Shown here piece by piece: positions 27,896 to 35,972 of a stretch of DNA of 64,000 bases; within the stretch, counting starts at the first letter, position 1; every line of letters begins with the position of its first letter. A program made the translations under genes and the position numbers. This DNA is from VXYL01 sp965200375 (lineage in GTDB: Bacteria > Pseudomonadota > Gammaproteobacteria > Pseudomonadales > Azotimanducaceae), in contig OZ241353.1 of assembly GCA_965200375.1 (NCBI GenBank), forward strand, positions 248,001 through 312,000, read 5' to 3'. The notes beneath the pieces were generated by a model that searched no databases, had not been told where the DNA came from, and saw only the letters and a program-made list of their open reading frames with translations.

Positions 27896-30835
27896 CTAGA
27901 AGCTGATGCCGGCGGCCACGAACCAGTACCGGCCCAGGGCATCGTACATGCCGGGGAAGGTATTGCCGTTGCCCGAGATCGACGGGCCCGCGCCATTGCC
28001 GGCGATCGGCGGATCGACGTCGAAGACGTTGCTCACGCCGCCGCGCAGCTGCACGCTCTCGCGCACCTCCCAGATCGCCGACAGGTCGATGTAGGAAGTG
28101 CTCTCGAGCTCGATGTCGCTCTCGTTCACGTCGTCCACGGCGCTGAAGTACCGCCACATGCCGGTCACCGTCAGGTTCCAAGGCGTGGTCCAGATGGCGC
28201 GCAGCTTGTTGCGCACGTCCGGCGTCGGGTAGCCGCACACCGAGCCCCACATGCCGGAGCACATCTCCGTCGGCGCTCCGACGAGCTCCTGCTGGTCCCA
28301 GGTGTCGATGTAGGAGAGCACGTTGGCGATGCTCAACGTGCCGTACTCGCCGAGGCCGAAGGCGTAGTCCGCCACCAGGTCGTAGCCGATCACCTCCTCG
28401 ATGGCGAGGTTGTCCTGCAAGGCGACGATGTGGCCGCTGCTGCGAAGGTCGGAACCGATCCACAGGTCGCCCGGGACGCCGCGCTTGACGTTCTCGCACT
28501 GCGCCGCGTTGCCGTCCAGGCACTCGTTGAGGATGAACTCCGGCGTCAGGTTGCTGATCCCTTCCTCGATGGTGATGTTGTAGTAGTCGAGGCTCACGGT
28601 CAGGCCGTCCACGGCGCTTGGAGAAAACACCACGCCGAAGGTGAACGTGTCCGCCTGCTCCGGTTCGAGGCTCGGGTTGCCGCCCTGCAGGAAGTTGTAC
28701 TGGCCAGCCGGAGAGTGGGCGATGTTGCCGAACTGCGCCGCGGTCACGCCGCTGCGGGCGCACTCCTCGAAGGAGCGCCCTTCCGCGGTGCGGCCGTTCT
28801 CCACCGGCCCGCCGCAGGGGTCGCCGGTCATGTCGAACAGGTTGAAGCCCTGGGGCTGGAACAGTTCCCGCACGTTGGCGCCGCGGATGGCGCGCTGGAA
28901 GCTGCCGCGCAGCTTGACGTCGTAGTTGAGGGCCCAGCCGGCGCGGACGCCGAAGGTGTTGGCGGTGACGCCGTAGTCGTAGTCCGAATAGCGGTAGCCC
29001 AGATCGACCGTCAGCTCCTCCATCCAGGGCTGGCCCTCGGCGAGGGGCACGTTCGCCTCCAGGAAGAGCTCGGACACCTTGTAGCCGCCGCTCACCGGGT
29101 TGGTGGCGCCGCCCTGCCCGGCGCCTTCGCCGTTGCGGAAGCCCTCGTCCGGGTTGAAGTCCATGTTCTCTTCCCGGGACTCCACGCCGAGCACCACCGC
29201 CACGCCGGTGTCCGCCGCCGGGGAGCGCCAGCCGTAGTCGCCCAGATCGCCGGCCACGTAGGCGGAGGCGATGGTCTGGTCCGTGGTGCCGCGGGCGAAC
29301 AGCGGCAGCACGATGTAGTCGAGGGCCGCCTGCTCGACGCCGCCGCTGCGGAAGATGTTCCAGGGCACGCAGTTGGGATCGGAGCCGTCCACCACGGAGC
29401 GGCAGACGATCTCGCCGTCGTCGTTGCGCACCGCATCGAGAGCGCGCCGGATCTTGGTCGTGCCGAGGTCGTTCAGGTAGGTGTTCTCCATGCTCACTTC
29501 GGAGCGCATGAAGTAGGCGTCGTAGCGCCAGTTGGGGTTCAGGTCGCCGCGCACGCCGAAGACGCCGCGGAACGTGGTGTGGCGCAGGTCCTGCTGTCGG
29601 TTGCCGCCCTCGACGTTGCGCCGGCCGATCCAGAACAGCGGCCGCACGTCGTCCCTGGTGAGCCCCACCGCGCCGCACACCGCCTCGAACTGCTGCTCGG
29701 ACATCAGCGGGTTGCCGCAGTTGAGCTGGTTGGTGACGAAGAACGCCCCGGACGGCGCGATCTGCGAAACCGTGTGGTCGTCCATGTACATCAGCTCGGT
29801 GTACGCCTCCGCCACCTCGTTGATGGCGTAGCGGCCGAAGGCGCCGAAGGCGTACTGCTCGTCCGGCCGCTGGTAGTAGTTGAGCGGGCCGTAGTTGAAG
29901 GTCTCGCCGCGACGGGGCACGAACTCGTCGCCCTGCACGATGAAGTCTACGAACGGATAGCTCTCGCCCGGGGGCGAGGCGCCGAAGTTGGTGAAGCGCC
30001 CTTGGGGAATGGTGGACGAGCCGAAGCAGAACTCGGTGTCGTCGCTCAAGGCGCAGGAACTGTAGTCCCGGTTCGCCTGCCACACCGCGGCGATGTCGCG
30101 GTAGGTGGCGTAGGCGGTCATGTTGCCGCGGCCGTCGTCGAAGTTGCCGCCGAGGACCATGGAGATGTAGCTCATCTCCCCGTCCCGTACGCTGCCTTCG
30201 GCAGCGGGATAGCCAGCGTCCTCGACGATCCGTTGCCAGTTGCCGGCGTCGTTGTTGTGCTGGTAGCCGCTGTACTGGTAGTCCAGCCGGAAGCCCTGGA
30301 AGTTGTCCTTCATCAGGAAGTTCACCACGCCGGCGACGGCATCGGAACCGTAGGTGGCGGAGGCGCCGCCGGTGAGCACTTCCACGCTGCGGATGAGGGC
30401 GCCCGGAATCTGGTTGATGTCGGCGCCGCCGGCGTGCAGCGGCGAGCCCACCGGCAGCCGCCGGCCGTTCACCAGCACCAGCGTGCGGGTGGTGCCGAGG
30501 TTGCGCAGATCCACGGTGGCGGTGCCGGTGGCGCCGTTGGACTGGCCGGTGTTCTGGTCCGAATACACCTGCGGCAGCGTACGCGCCATGTCCTCGACCC
30601 GGACCGTGCCTTGGAACAGCAGCTCCTCCGCGTCCACCTGCGTGACCGGGCTGGAGCTGACCAGGTTCTTGCGGACGATGCGGGAGCCGGTGACGACGAC
30701 GACTTCGTCCGCGTCGGCTTCCTCTTCGCTGCTTGCGGGCTGCGCCTGGCCGACGGTGCCCGAGGCGACGAACGCGGCCATCAGGCCCAGCCGAAACGCG
30801 ATGCGGGCGGCCGGGCCGCTCTTGGTGTTCGACAT
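27896..30835 (-). CDS. Large TonB-dependent receptor
   Basis: The 979-residue protein has a signal peptide (GLMAAFVASGTVGQAQ), an acidic linker, and the TonB-box-like DEVVVVTGSRI. The plug contains LRNLGTTRTLVLVNGRRLP and VEVLTGGASATYGSDAVAGVVNF. A long barrel with several Cys pairs in its loops follows, ending in AAGISF. This type (over 900 residues, GSRI box) is frequent in Caulobacter-, Xanthomonas- and Alteromonas-like bacteria and takes up carbohydrates, peptides or vitamins; the ligand is not inferable. ATG 30835 has GGAG eight bases upstream. A perfect 6-bp palindrome lies about 80 bp upstream. It is placed downstream of fusA, where tuf often sits. Confidence 0.92.
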   Translation of the reverse strand: MSNTKSGPAARIAFRLGLMAAFVASGTVGQAQPASSEEEADADEVVVVTGSRIVRKNLVSSSPVTQVDAEELLFQGTVRVEDMARTLPQVYSDQNTGQSNGATGTATVDLRNLGTTRTLVLVNGRRLPVGSPLHAGGADINQIPGALIRSVEVLTGGASATYGSDAVAGVVNFLMKDNFQGFRLDYQYSGYQHNNDAGNWQRIVEDAGYPAAEGSVRDGEMSYISMVLGGNFDDGRGNMTAYATYRDIAAVWQANRDYSSCALSDDTEFCFGSSTIPQGRFTNFGASPPGESYPFVDFIVQGDEFVPRRGETFNYGPLNYYQRPDEQYAFGAFGRYAINEVAEAYTELMYMDDHTVSQIAPSGAFFVTNQLNCGNPLMSEQQFEAVCGAVGLTRDDVRPLFWIGRRNVEGGNRQQDLRHTTFRGVFGVRGDLNPNWRYDAYFMRSEVSMENTYLNDLGTTKIRRALDAVRNDDGEIVCRSVVDGSDPNCVPWNIFRSGGVEQAALDYIVLPLFARGTTDQTIASAYVAGDLGDYGWRSPAADTGVAVVLGVESREENMDFNPDEGFRNGEGAGQGGATNPVSGGYKVSELFLEANVPLAEGQPWMEELTVDLGYRYSDYDYGVTANTFGVRAGWALNYDVKLRGSFQRAIRGANVRELFQPQGFNLFDMTGDPCGGPVENGRTAEGRSFEECARSGVTAAQFGNIAHSPAGQYNFLQGGNPSLEPEQADTFTFGVVFSPSAVDGLTVSLDYYNITIEEGISNLTPEFILNECLDGNAAQCENVKRGVPGDLWIGSDLRSSGHIVALQDNLAIEEVIGYDLVADYAFGLGEYGTLSIANVLSYIDTWDQQELVGAPTEMCSGMWGSVCGYPTPDVRNKLRAIWTTPWNLTVTGMWRYFSAVDDVNESDIELESTSYIDLSAIWEVRESVQLRGGVSNVFDVDPPIAGNGAGPSISGNGNTFPGMYDALGRYWFVAAGISF

Positions 30836-30914
30836 GCTGCGATCTCCGAAACGTGAAAGTGTGGGGGTGCGTGAAGGCGCGTGTTGTTCGGTTGCGGGGC
30901 GCCGGGCCGCCGAA

Positions 30915-30934
30915 GTGTTAGCGAATTGTAACAC
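30915..30934. promoter_or_regulatory. Palindromic operator candidate upstream of TonB receptor
   Basis: GTGTTA (30915-30920) and TAACAC (30929-30934) are exact inverted repeats with an 8-bp spacer. On the minus strand the centre reads TTACAAT, a good -10 box facing the receptor gene, so a repressor binding here would cover the promoter. The bound protein is unknown. Confidence 0.55.
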
Positions 30935-31062
30935 CTAAAGCGCGCGCCGCCGACGCCCGCAACCGAGCGCCCGTCCTCCGCCAGCGCTAGACTACTGGAA
31001 GGGCGAGGACCTTCACAAATGAGCCAGGTTTCGGCACCGTAGCGCACCAGGGAGACGGAGGA

Positions 31063-31148
31063 CGAGGCTGCGACGGGTGTCGGCCCGCGGCAAGACGGCG
31101 TTCTTCCGCTTGGACTCGCAAGCCTTGACGGTCTGAGGCGCAGCCTCG
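31063..31148. repeat. Ten-bp inverted repeat enclosing 66 nt, flush with fusA stop
   Basis: CGAGGCTGCG (31063-31072) and CGCAGCCTCG (31139-31148) are perfectly complementary, and the second arm touches the fusA TAG. Inside, shorter pairings are possible (GCTTG/CAAGC and CGGG/CCCG). It could fold into an 86-nt multi-stem structure at the end of the str mRNA. Confidence 0.6.
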
Positions 31149-33251
31149 CTAGGACTTCTTGACGATGCCGGCGGCGATGTTCTCCGGCACCTCCGCGTAG
31201 CGGGCGAACTCCATGGTGAAGGTGGCCCTGCCCTGGGTGGACGAACGCAGGTCCGTGGAGTAGCCGAACATCTCCGCAAGCGGCACCGAGGCGCGGACGA
31301 TCTTGCCGGCGGGGTTCTCGTCCATGCCTTCGATCAGCCCCCGGCGCCGGTTCAGGTCCCCCACCACGTCGCCCATGTAGTCCTCCGGCGTGACCACTTC
31401 CACCGCCATCACCGGCTCCAGCAGCACCGGGTCCGCCCGCACCGCGCCTTCGCGCATCGCCATCGCGCCGGCGATCTTGAACGCCATCTCGCTGGAATCC
31501 ACTTCGTGGAAGGAGCCGTCGTGCAGCGTGGCGCGGACGTTGATGAGCGGATAGCCGGCGATGACGCCGTTGGCCATCTGCTCCTCGAGGCCCTTGGCCA
31601 CGGCCGGAATGTACTCCCGGGGCACCACGCCGCCGACGATCTTGTCCACGAACTCGAAGTTCGGCGCGTCCTCGTCGCCGTAGGTGGGCTCGAGCTGCAC
31701 CCACACATGCCCGTACTGGCCCCGGCCGCCGGTCTGGCGGATGTACTTGGCCTCCTGGTCGATTGGCCGCCGGATGGTCTCGCGGTAGGCCACCTGCGGC
31801 TTGCCGATGTTGGCCTCCACGCCGAACTCCCGCCGCATCCGGTCCACCAGGATGTCGAGGTGCAGTTCGCCCATGCCGGAGATGATGGTCTGGCCGGACT
31901 CCTCGTCCGTGGCCACCCGGAAGGACGGGTCCTCCTGGGCGAGCTTGCCCAGGGCCGTGCCCATCTTCTCCTGATCGGCCACGGACTTCGGCTCCACGGC
32001 CACGGAGATCACGGGGTCCGGGAAGTCCATTCGCTCCAGCGTGATGAGGTGCTCGCCGGCGCACAGCGTGTCGCCGGTGGTGGTGTCCTTGAGGCCAATC
32101 GCCGCGGCGATGTCGCCCGCCCGCACCTCCTTGATCTCGTTGCGCTCCTTGGAGTGCATCTGCACCATTCGGCCAATCCGCTCGCGGCGCGTTCGGGTGG
32201 CGTTGAACACCTGGTCGCCGGAGCTGAGCACCCCGGAGTAGACGCGGAAGAAGGTGAGCGTACCGACGTAGGGGTCCGTCGCCACCTTGAAGGCCAGCGC
32301 GGCGAAGGGTTCGTCGTCGTTCGAGCGGCGCACGTCCCGGGTCTCGCCGTCGTCGAGCACGCCCTCGATGGCCTTCACCTCGGTGGGCGCTGGCAGGTAG
32401 TCGACAACCGCGTCCAGCATCGCCTGCACGCCCTTGTTCTTGAACGCCGAGCCGCACAGGGCGGGCACGATCTCGTTGGCCAGGGTGCGGATGCGTATGC
32501 CTTGCCGGACCTCGTCCTCCGCGAGTTCGCCCTCCTCGACGTACTTCTCCATGAGCTCTTCGTTGGCCTCGGCGGCGGTCTCCACCAGTTCCTCGCGCAG
32601 GCGCTCGGCTTCGGCCCGCAGCGCCTCGGGAATCGCTTCGACCTCGTAGCTCAAGCCCTGGTCTTCCTCGTTCCAGTAGATGGCCCTCATCCGCACCAGA
32701 TCCACCACGCCACGGAAGTTCTCCTCGGCGCCGATGGCGAGCTGCAGCGGCACCGGCGCCGCGCCGAGGCGGTGCTTGATCTGATCCACCACGCGCAGGA
32801 AGTCGGCGCCGGCGCGGTCCATCTTGTTCACGAACACCACCCGGGGCACCTCGTAGCGGTTCGCCTGGCGCCAGACGGTCTCGGACTGCGGCTCCACGCC
32901 GGCGGTGCCGCAGAACACCACCACCGCGCCGTCGAGCACCCGCAGCGAACGCTCCACCTCGATGGTGAAGTCCACGTGCCCTGGCGTGTCGATGATGTTG
33001 ATGCGGTGCTGGTCGTACTGCTGGTCCATGCCGCGCCAGAAGCAGGTGGTGGCGGCGGATGTGATGGTGATGCCGCGTTCCTGCTCCTGCTCCATCCAGT
33101 CCATCACCGCGGCGCCGTCGTGGACCTCGCCGATCTTGTGCGACAGCCCGGTGTAGAACAGCACCCGTTCGGTGGTGGTGGTCTTGCCGGCGTCGACGTG
33201 GGCGACGATGCCGATGTTGCGGTAGCGGGCAATGGGCGTGCTGCGGGCCAT
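31149..33251 (-). CDS. fusA: Elongation factor G
   Basis: The 700-residue GTPase starts MARSTPIARYRNIGIVAHVD with P-loop AHVDAGKTT, switch II DTPGHVDFTIEVERSLRVLD, and NKMDRAG. The five EF-G domains follow, ending in the RGRATFTMEFARYAEVPENI domain. It drives ribosomal translocation. The shorter start ATG 33251 is chosen, with GAGG seven bases upstream. It is third in rpsL-rpsG-fusA, 73 bp after rpsG. No tuf gene follows. Confidence 0.97.
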   Translation of the reverse strand: MARSTPIARYRNIGIVAHVDAGKTTTTERVLFYTGLSHKIGEVHDGAAVMDWMEQEQERGITITSAATTCFWRGMDQQYDQHRINIIDTPGHVDFTIEVERSLRVLDGAVVVFCGTAGVEPQSETVWRQANRYEVPRVVFVNKMDRAGADFLRVVDQIKHRLGAAPVPLQLAIGAEENFRGVVDLVRMRAIYWNEEDQGLSYEVEAIPEALRAEAERLREELVETAAEANEELMEKYVEEGELAEDEVRQGIRIRTLANEIVPALCGSAFKNKGVQAMLDAVVDYLPAPTEVKAIEGVLDDGETRDVRRSNDDEPFAALAFKVATDPYVGTLTFFRVYSGVLSSGDQVFNATRTRRERIGRMVQMHSKERNEIKEVRAGDIAAAIGLKDTTTGDTLCAGEHLITLERMDFPDPVISVAVEPKSVADQEKMGTALGKLAQEDPSFRVATDEESGQTIISGMGELHLDILVDRMRREFGVEANIGKPQVAYRETIRRPIDQEAKYIRQTGGRGQYGHVWVQLEPTYGDEDAPNFEFVDKIVGGVVPREYIPAVAKGLEEQMANGVIAGYPLINVRATLHDGSFHEVDSSEMAFKIAGAMAMREGAVRADPVLLEPVMAVEVVTPEDYMGDVVGDLNRRRGLIEGMDENPAGKIVRASVPLAEMFGYSTDLRSSTQGRATFTMEFARYAEVPENIAAGIVKKS

Positions 33252-33324
33252 TGGTTGATCCTCTGCGCCTAAGGCGCGGTAGTGCGGGCCGCGGCGCCGG
33301 TGCCGGGCGCCGCGCCGGAGTCGG

Positions 33325-33795
33325 CTAGAAGCGGTAGTGGGCGAACGCTCGGTTGGCTTCCGCCATGCGGTGGGTCTCTTCCCGCCGCCGCACCGCAGTG
33401 CCGCGCCCCTCGGCCGCATCAACCAGTTCGCCAGCGAGCCGTGCCGCCATGGACTTTTCGCTGCGGGCCCTGGCGCTGTCCACCAGCCAACGCATGGCGA
33501 GCGCCTGGCGGCGCGTGGGCCGCACCTCCACCGGCACCTGGTAGGTGGCGCCGCCGACGCGCCGGGACTTCACCTCCACCATCGGGGCGACGGCCTCGAG
33601 GGCCTTCTCGAAGGTCTCCACGGGCTCGCGCCGGTCCCGCTCCTCGATGCGCCGCAGCGCCCCGTAGACGATGCTCTCGGCAATGGACTTCTTGCCGCTC
33701 ACCATCACGTGGTTGATGAACTTGGCAACCGTCTGGTTGCCGTACTTGGGGTCCGGCAGGATTTCCCGCTTGGCGACCACTCGGCGTCTTGGCAT
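33325..33795 (-). CDS. rpsG: 30S ribosomal protein S7
   Basis: The 156-residue protein MPRRRVVAKREILPDPKYGN...NRAFAHYRF is full-length S7, with the conserved VGGATYQVPVEVRPTRRQAL beta-hairpin and KSMAARLAGELVDAAEGRG helix. It nucleates the 30S head domain and in enterobacteria represses its own operon through the rpsL-rpsG intergenic RNA. Confidence 0.98.
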   Translation of the reverse strand: MPRRRVVAKREILPDPKYGNQTVAKFINHVMVSGKKSIAESIVYGALRRIEERDRREPVETFEKALEAVAPMVEVKSRRVGGATYQVPVEVRPTRRQALAMRWLVDSARARSEKSMAARLAGELVDAAEGRGTAVRRREETHRMAEANRAFAHYRF

Positions 33796-33840
33796 GTTGC
33801 GAACTCTCTTGGGCCCGGCGCGTTCGCCGGACGGTCTTCA

Positions 33841-33882
33841 GGTGGCTCCGCCACCGGCGCTCCCGCCGCGGCCAGCGGCGGG
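33841..33882 (-). promoter_or_regulatory. Hairpin pair in rpsL-rpsG intergenic region
   Basis: GGTGGC/GCCACC (33841-33855, loop of 3) and CCCGCCGC/GCGGCGGG (33862-33882, loop of 5) are perfect stems within the 130-bp rpsL-rpsG gap. In Escherichia coli the S7 autoregulatory site lies in this gap. That these stems serve the same role is inference. Confidence 0.45.
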
Positions 33883-33925
33883 CGTCCGGGACGGCCTTAC
33901 TTGGCGCTCCGATAGGCGGGCAGCC

Positions 33926-34297
33926 CTACTTCGGCTTCTTGGTGCCGTACTTGGAACGGCGCTGCCGGCGGTCGGCGACGCCGGCGGTGTCGAGGGTGCC
34001 GCGGATGGTGTGGTAGCGGACGCCGGGCAGGTCCTTCACCCGGCCGCCGCGAATCAGCACCACCGAGTGTTCCTGCAGGTTGTGCCCCTCGCCGCCGATG
34101 TAGGAGTTCACCTCGTAGCCGTTGGTGAGGCGTACCCGGCACACCTTGCGCAGCGCCGAGTTCGGCTTCTTGGGCGTGGTGGTGTAGACGCGGGTGCAGG
34201 TGCCGCGCTTCTGCGGGCTGGCCTGCAGCGCCGGCACCATGTTCTTCGACACTCTGCGCTTGCGCGGCTTGCGCACGAGCTGGCTGATCGTGGCCAT
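33926..34297 (-). CDS. rpsL: 30S ribosomal protein S12
   Basis: The 123-residue protein MATISQLVRKPRKRRVSKNM...RRSKYGTKKPK is complete S12, including TPKKPNSALRKVCRVRLTNG and the KDLPGVRYHTIRG loop. The Lys residues of the KKPNS loop are the unmutated, streptomycin-sensitive type. It helps control decoding accuracy. First gene of the str operon. Confidence 0.98.
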   Translation of the reverse strand: MATISQLVRKPRKRRVSKNMVPALQASPQKRGTCTRVYTTTPKKPNSALRKVCRVRLTNGYEVNSYIGGEGHNLQEHSVVLIRGGRVKDLPGVRYHTIRGTLDTAGVADRRQRRSKYGTKKPK

Positions 34298-34578
34298 GCG
34301 TGTAGGCGGCTCCCTCTTTAAGATCCCGGCGGCTTGTTCCCGGCGGGCTGCTATCCCGGCGTGGTTTGCGCTGCCCTGCGGACGGCGCCGGGCCGTGCGC
34401 GAAGGGCGCGGCATTGTAGGCGCCGGCAGGCAGCCGCGCAACAGCTTGCGGCCGATCCGCGGACCGTCGCCGAACGTGCAACTCAAGGGCCTTCGTGCTT
34501 CAATCGCTCCACGGCAGCCGCATCGCCCGCGGCCTGCCGACCGACCTCGGGACGCCCTTGGCCGCAGGAGAAGCCACC

Positions 34579-35415
34579 ATGCCCATCGATCCCCATGCCG
34601 TCGGCGCCTCCGGCGGCCCCGTCTCCCGCAGCTGGACCTCCAAGGACGCCCTGCTGTACGCGGTGGGCGTCGGCGCCGGTACGGACGAGCTGCAGTTCAC
34701 CACCGAGAACACCGCCAACGTGCCGCAGCAGGTGCTGCCCACCTTCGCCGTCATCATCGGCGGCGGCGGCGCTCCTATGGACAAGGTAGGCAGCTTCAAT
34801 CCGGCGCTGATGGTGCATGGCGAGCAGGGCATCGAGCTGTTCGACGAGATCCCGCCGGCGGGGGAAGTGGAGAGCACCGGCCGCGTGGTGGGCATTTGGG
34901 ACAAGGGCAGCGCGGCGGTGCTCGAGTTCGAGTCCGAGTCCGTGAGCCGCGCCACCGGCAAGCCGCTGCTGAAGACGCGCTCGATGCTGTTCTGCCGGGG
35001 CGAGGGCGGCTGGGGCGGCGAACGCGGCCCGTCGGCGAAGCTCGCCTACCCGGATGCGCCGCCGACGCACCAAGTCAGCTACGCCACGCGGGCGGATCAG
35101 GCGCTCACCTACCGCCTCTCCGGGGACCGCAACCCCCTGCACACGGATCCGGACTTCGCGGCACGAGGCGGTTTCGACAAACCCATCCTGCACGGTCTGT
35201 GTACCTACGGCTTCACCGGCCGGGCCCTGCTGCACGCGCTGTGCAACGGCGATCCAGCGCGCTTTCGCCGCATGAACGGGCGCTTCTCGAAGCCCGTCGT
35301 CCCCGGCGACCAACTCACCGTGTCGATCTGGGCGAACGGTGGCGAGGCGCTGTTCCGCACCACCAATCAGCGCGGCGAGGTGGTGATCGACCAGGGCAGC
35401 TGCGCCTACTCGTAG
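34579..35415 (+). CDS. MaoC-like enoyl-CoA hydratase 2 (double hot-dog)
   Basis: The 278-residue protein carries an N-terminal hot-dog half (YAVGVGAGTDELQFTTEN) and a C-terminal catalytic half. The signature YRLSGDRNPLHTDPDFAARG with a downstream HGLCTYG is the hydratase-2 motif (Asp/His dyad), as in peroxisomal MFE-2. It would hydrate trans-2-enoyl-CoA to the 3R-hydroxyacyl-CoA, possibly in steroid side-chain or branched fatty-acid breakdown. ATG 34579 has GGAGA eight bases upstream. It is divergent from the str operon across 281 bp in which no other gene is visible. Confidence 0.87.
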   Translation: MPIDPHAVGASGGPVSRSWTSKDALLYAVGVGAGTDELQFTTENTANVPQQVLPTFAVIIGGGGAPMDKVGSFNPALMVHGEQGIELFDEIPPAGEVESTGRVVGIWDKGSAAVLEFESESVSRATGKPLLKTRSMLFCRGEGGWGGERGPSAKLAYPDAPPTHQVSYATRADQALTYRLSGDRNPLHTDPDFAARGGFDKPILHGLCTYGFTGRALLHALCNGDPARFRRMNGRFSKPVVPGDQLTVSIWANGGEALFRTTNQRGEVVIDQGSCAYS

Positions 35416-35459
35416 CGCCGGCAAGCGACGGGCCACGCCGTGTCGGAGACCACGCCGAA

Positions 35460-35972
35460 GTGATCAGCCTGAACGTGAACGGCGAGACGCACGCGGTCGA
35501 TGCGGCGCCGGAGGAGCCGCTGCTGTGGGTGATCCGCGAGCAGCTCGGCCTCGTCGGCACCAAGTTCGGCTGCGGCATTGCCCAGTGCGGCGCCTGCACG
35601 GTGCATCTGGACGGCCGGCCGGCGCGGTCCTGCACGACGCCGGTGGGCAGCATCGGCGAACGGGCCGTGACCACCATTGAGGGGCTGGCGGCCGGCGGCG
35701 CTCTGACGTCGGTGCAGCAGGCCTGGATCGACGAGCAGGTGCCCCAGTGCGGCTACTGCCAGTCCGGCCAGATCATGTCCGCCACGGCGCTCCTGGCCGA
35801 GAACCCCGCGCCTGCCGACGAGGACATAGACCGCGCCATGCGCGGCAACATCTGCCGCTGCGGCGCCTACGCCCGCATCCGCCGCGCCATCAAGCGCGCC
35901 GCGGCGGCAACGGCATCGCCCGCGGCGGGCCCGCCGGAGGCAGGCGAGGACGAAGAGCGCACACGTGGGTAA
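35460..35972 (+). CDS. [2Fe-2S] subunit of IorA-type molybdenum hydroxylase
   Basis: The 170-residue protein has a plant-type ferredoxin cluster (Cys38, Cys43, Cys46, Cys58 in CGIAQCGACTVH) and a second cluster in a helical domain (Cys97, Cys100, Cys132, Cys134 in QCGYCQSG and NICRCG). This is the small subunit pattern of isoquinoline 1-oxidoreductase and aldehyde oxidases. It passes electrons from the Mo subunit. GTG 35460 with GGAG ten bases upstream gives the expected N-terminus. It overlaps the large subunit by eight bases. Confidence 0.9.
   Translation: MISLNVNGETHAVDAAPEEPLLWVIREQLGLVGTKFGCGIAQCGACTVHLDGRPARSCTTPVGSIGERAVTTIEGLAAGGALTSVQQAWIDEQVPQCGYCQSGQIMSATALLAENPAPADEDIDRAMRGNICRCGAYARIRRAIKRAAAATASPAAGPPEAGEDEERTRG

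Larger units (their letters stand above)
30836..31148. other. Intergenic region between fusA and TonB receptor gene
   Basis: No open frame looks coding in these 313 bp. The stretch holds the TonB receptor leader, a palindromic operator candidate (30915-30934), and an inverted repeat touching the fusA stop (31063-31148). No T-run terminator was seen after fusA. Confidence 0.7.

Noticed and set aside
26142..30083. A 1313-codon minus-strand frame joining murJ to upstream sequence
   Set aside because: Only the last third is murJ. The rest is out-of-frame sequence through the TonB receptor gene on the same strand.
31063..31148. 86-nt inverted-repeat element as a tRNA or tRNA-Sec
   Set aside because: There is no T-loop GTTCRA motif, no proper anticodon arm and no CCA. 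Only the outer stem resembles an acceptor.
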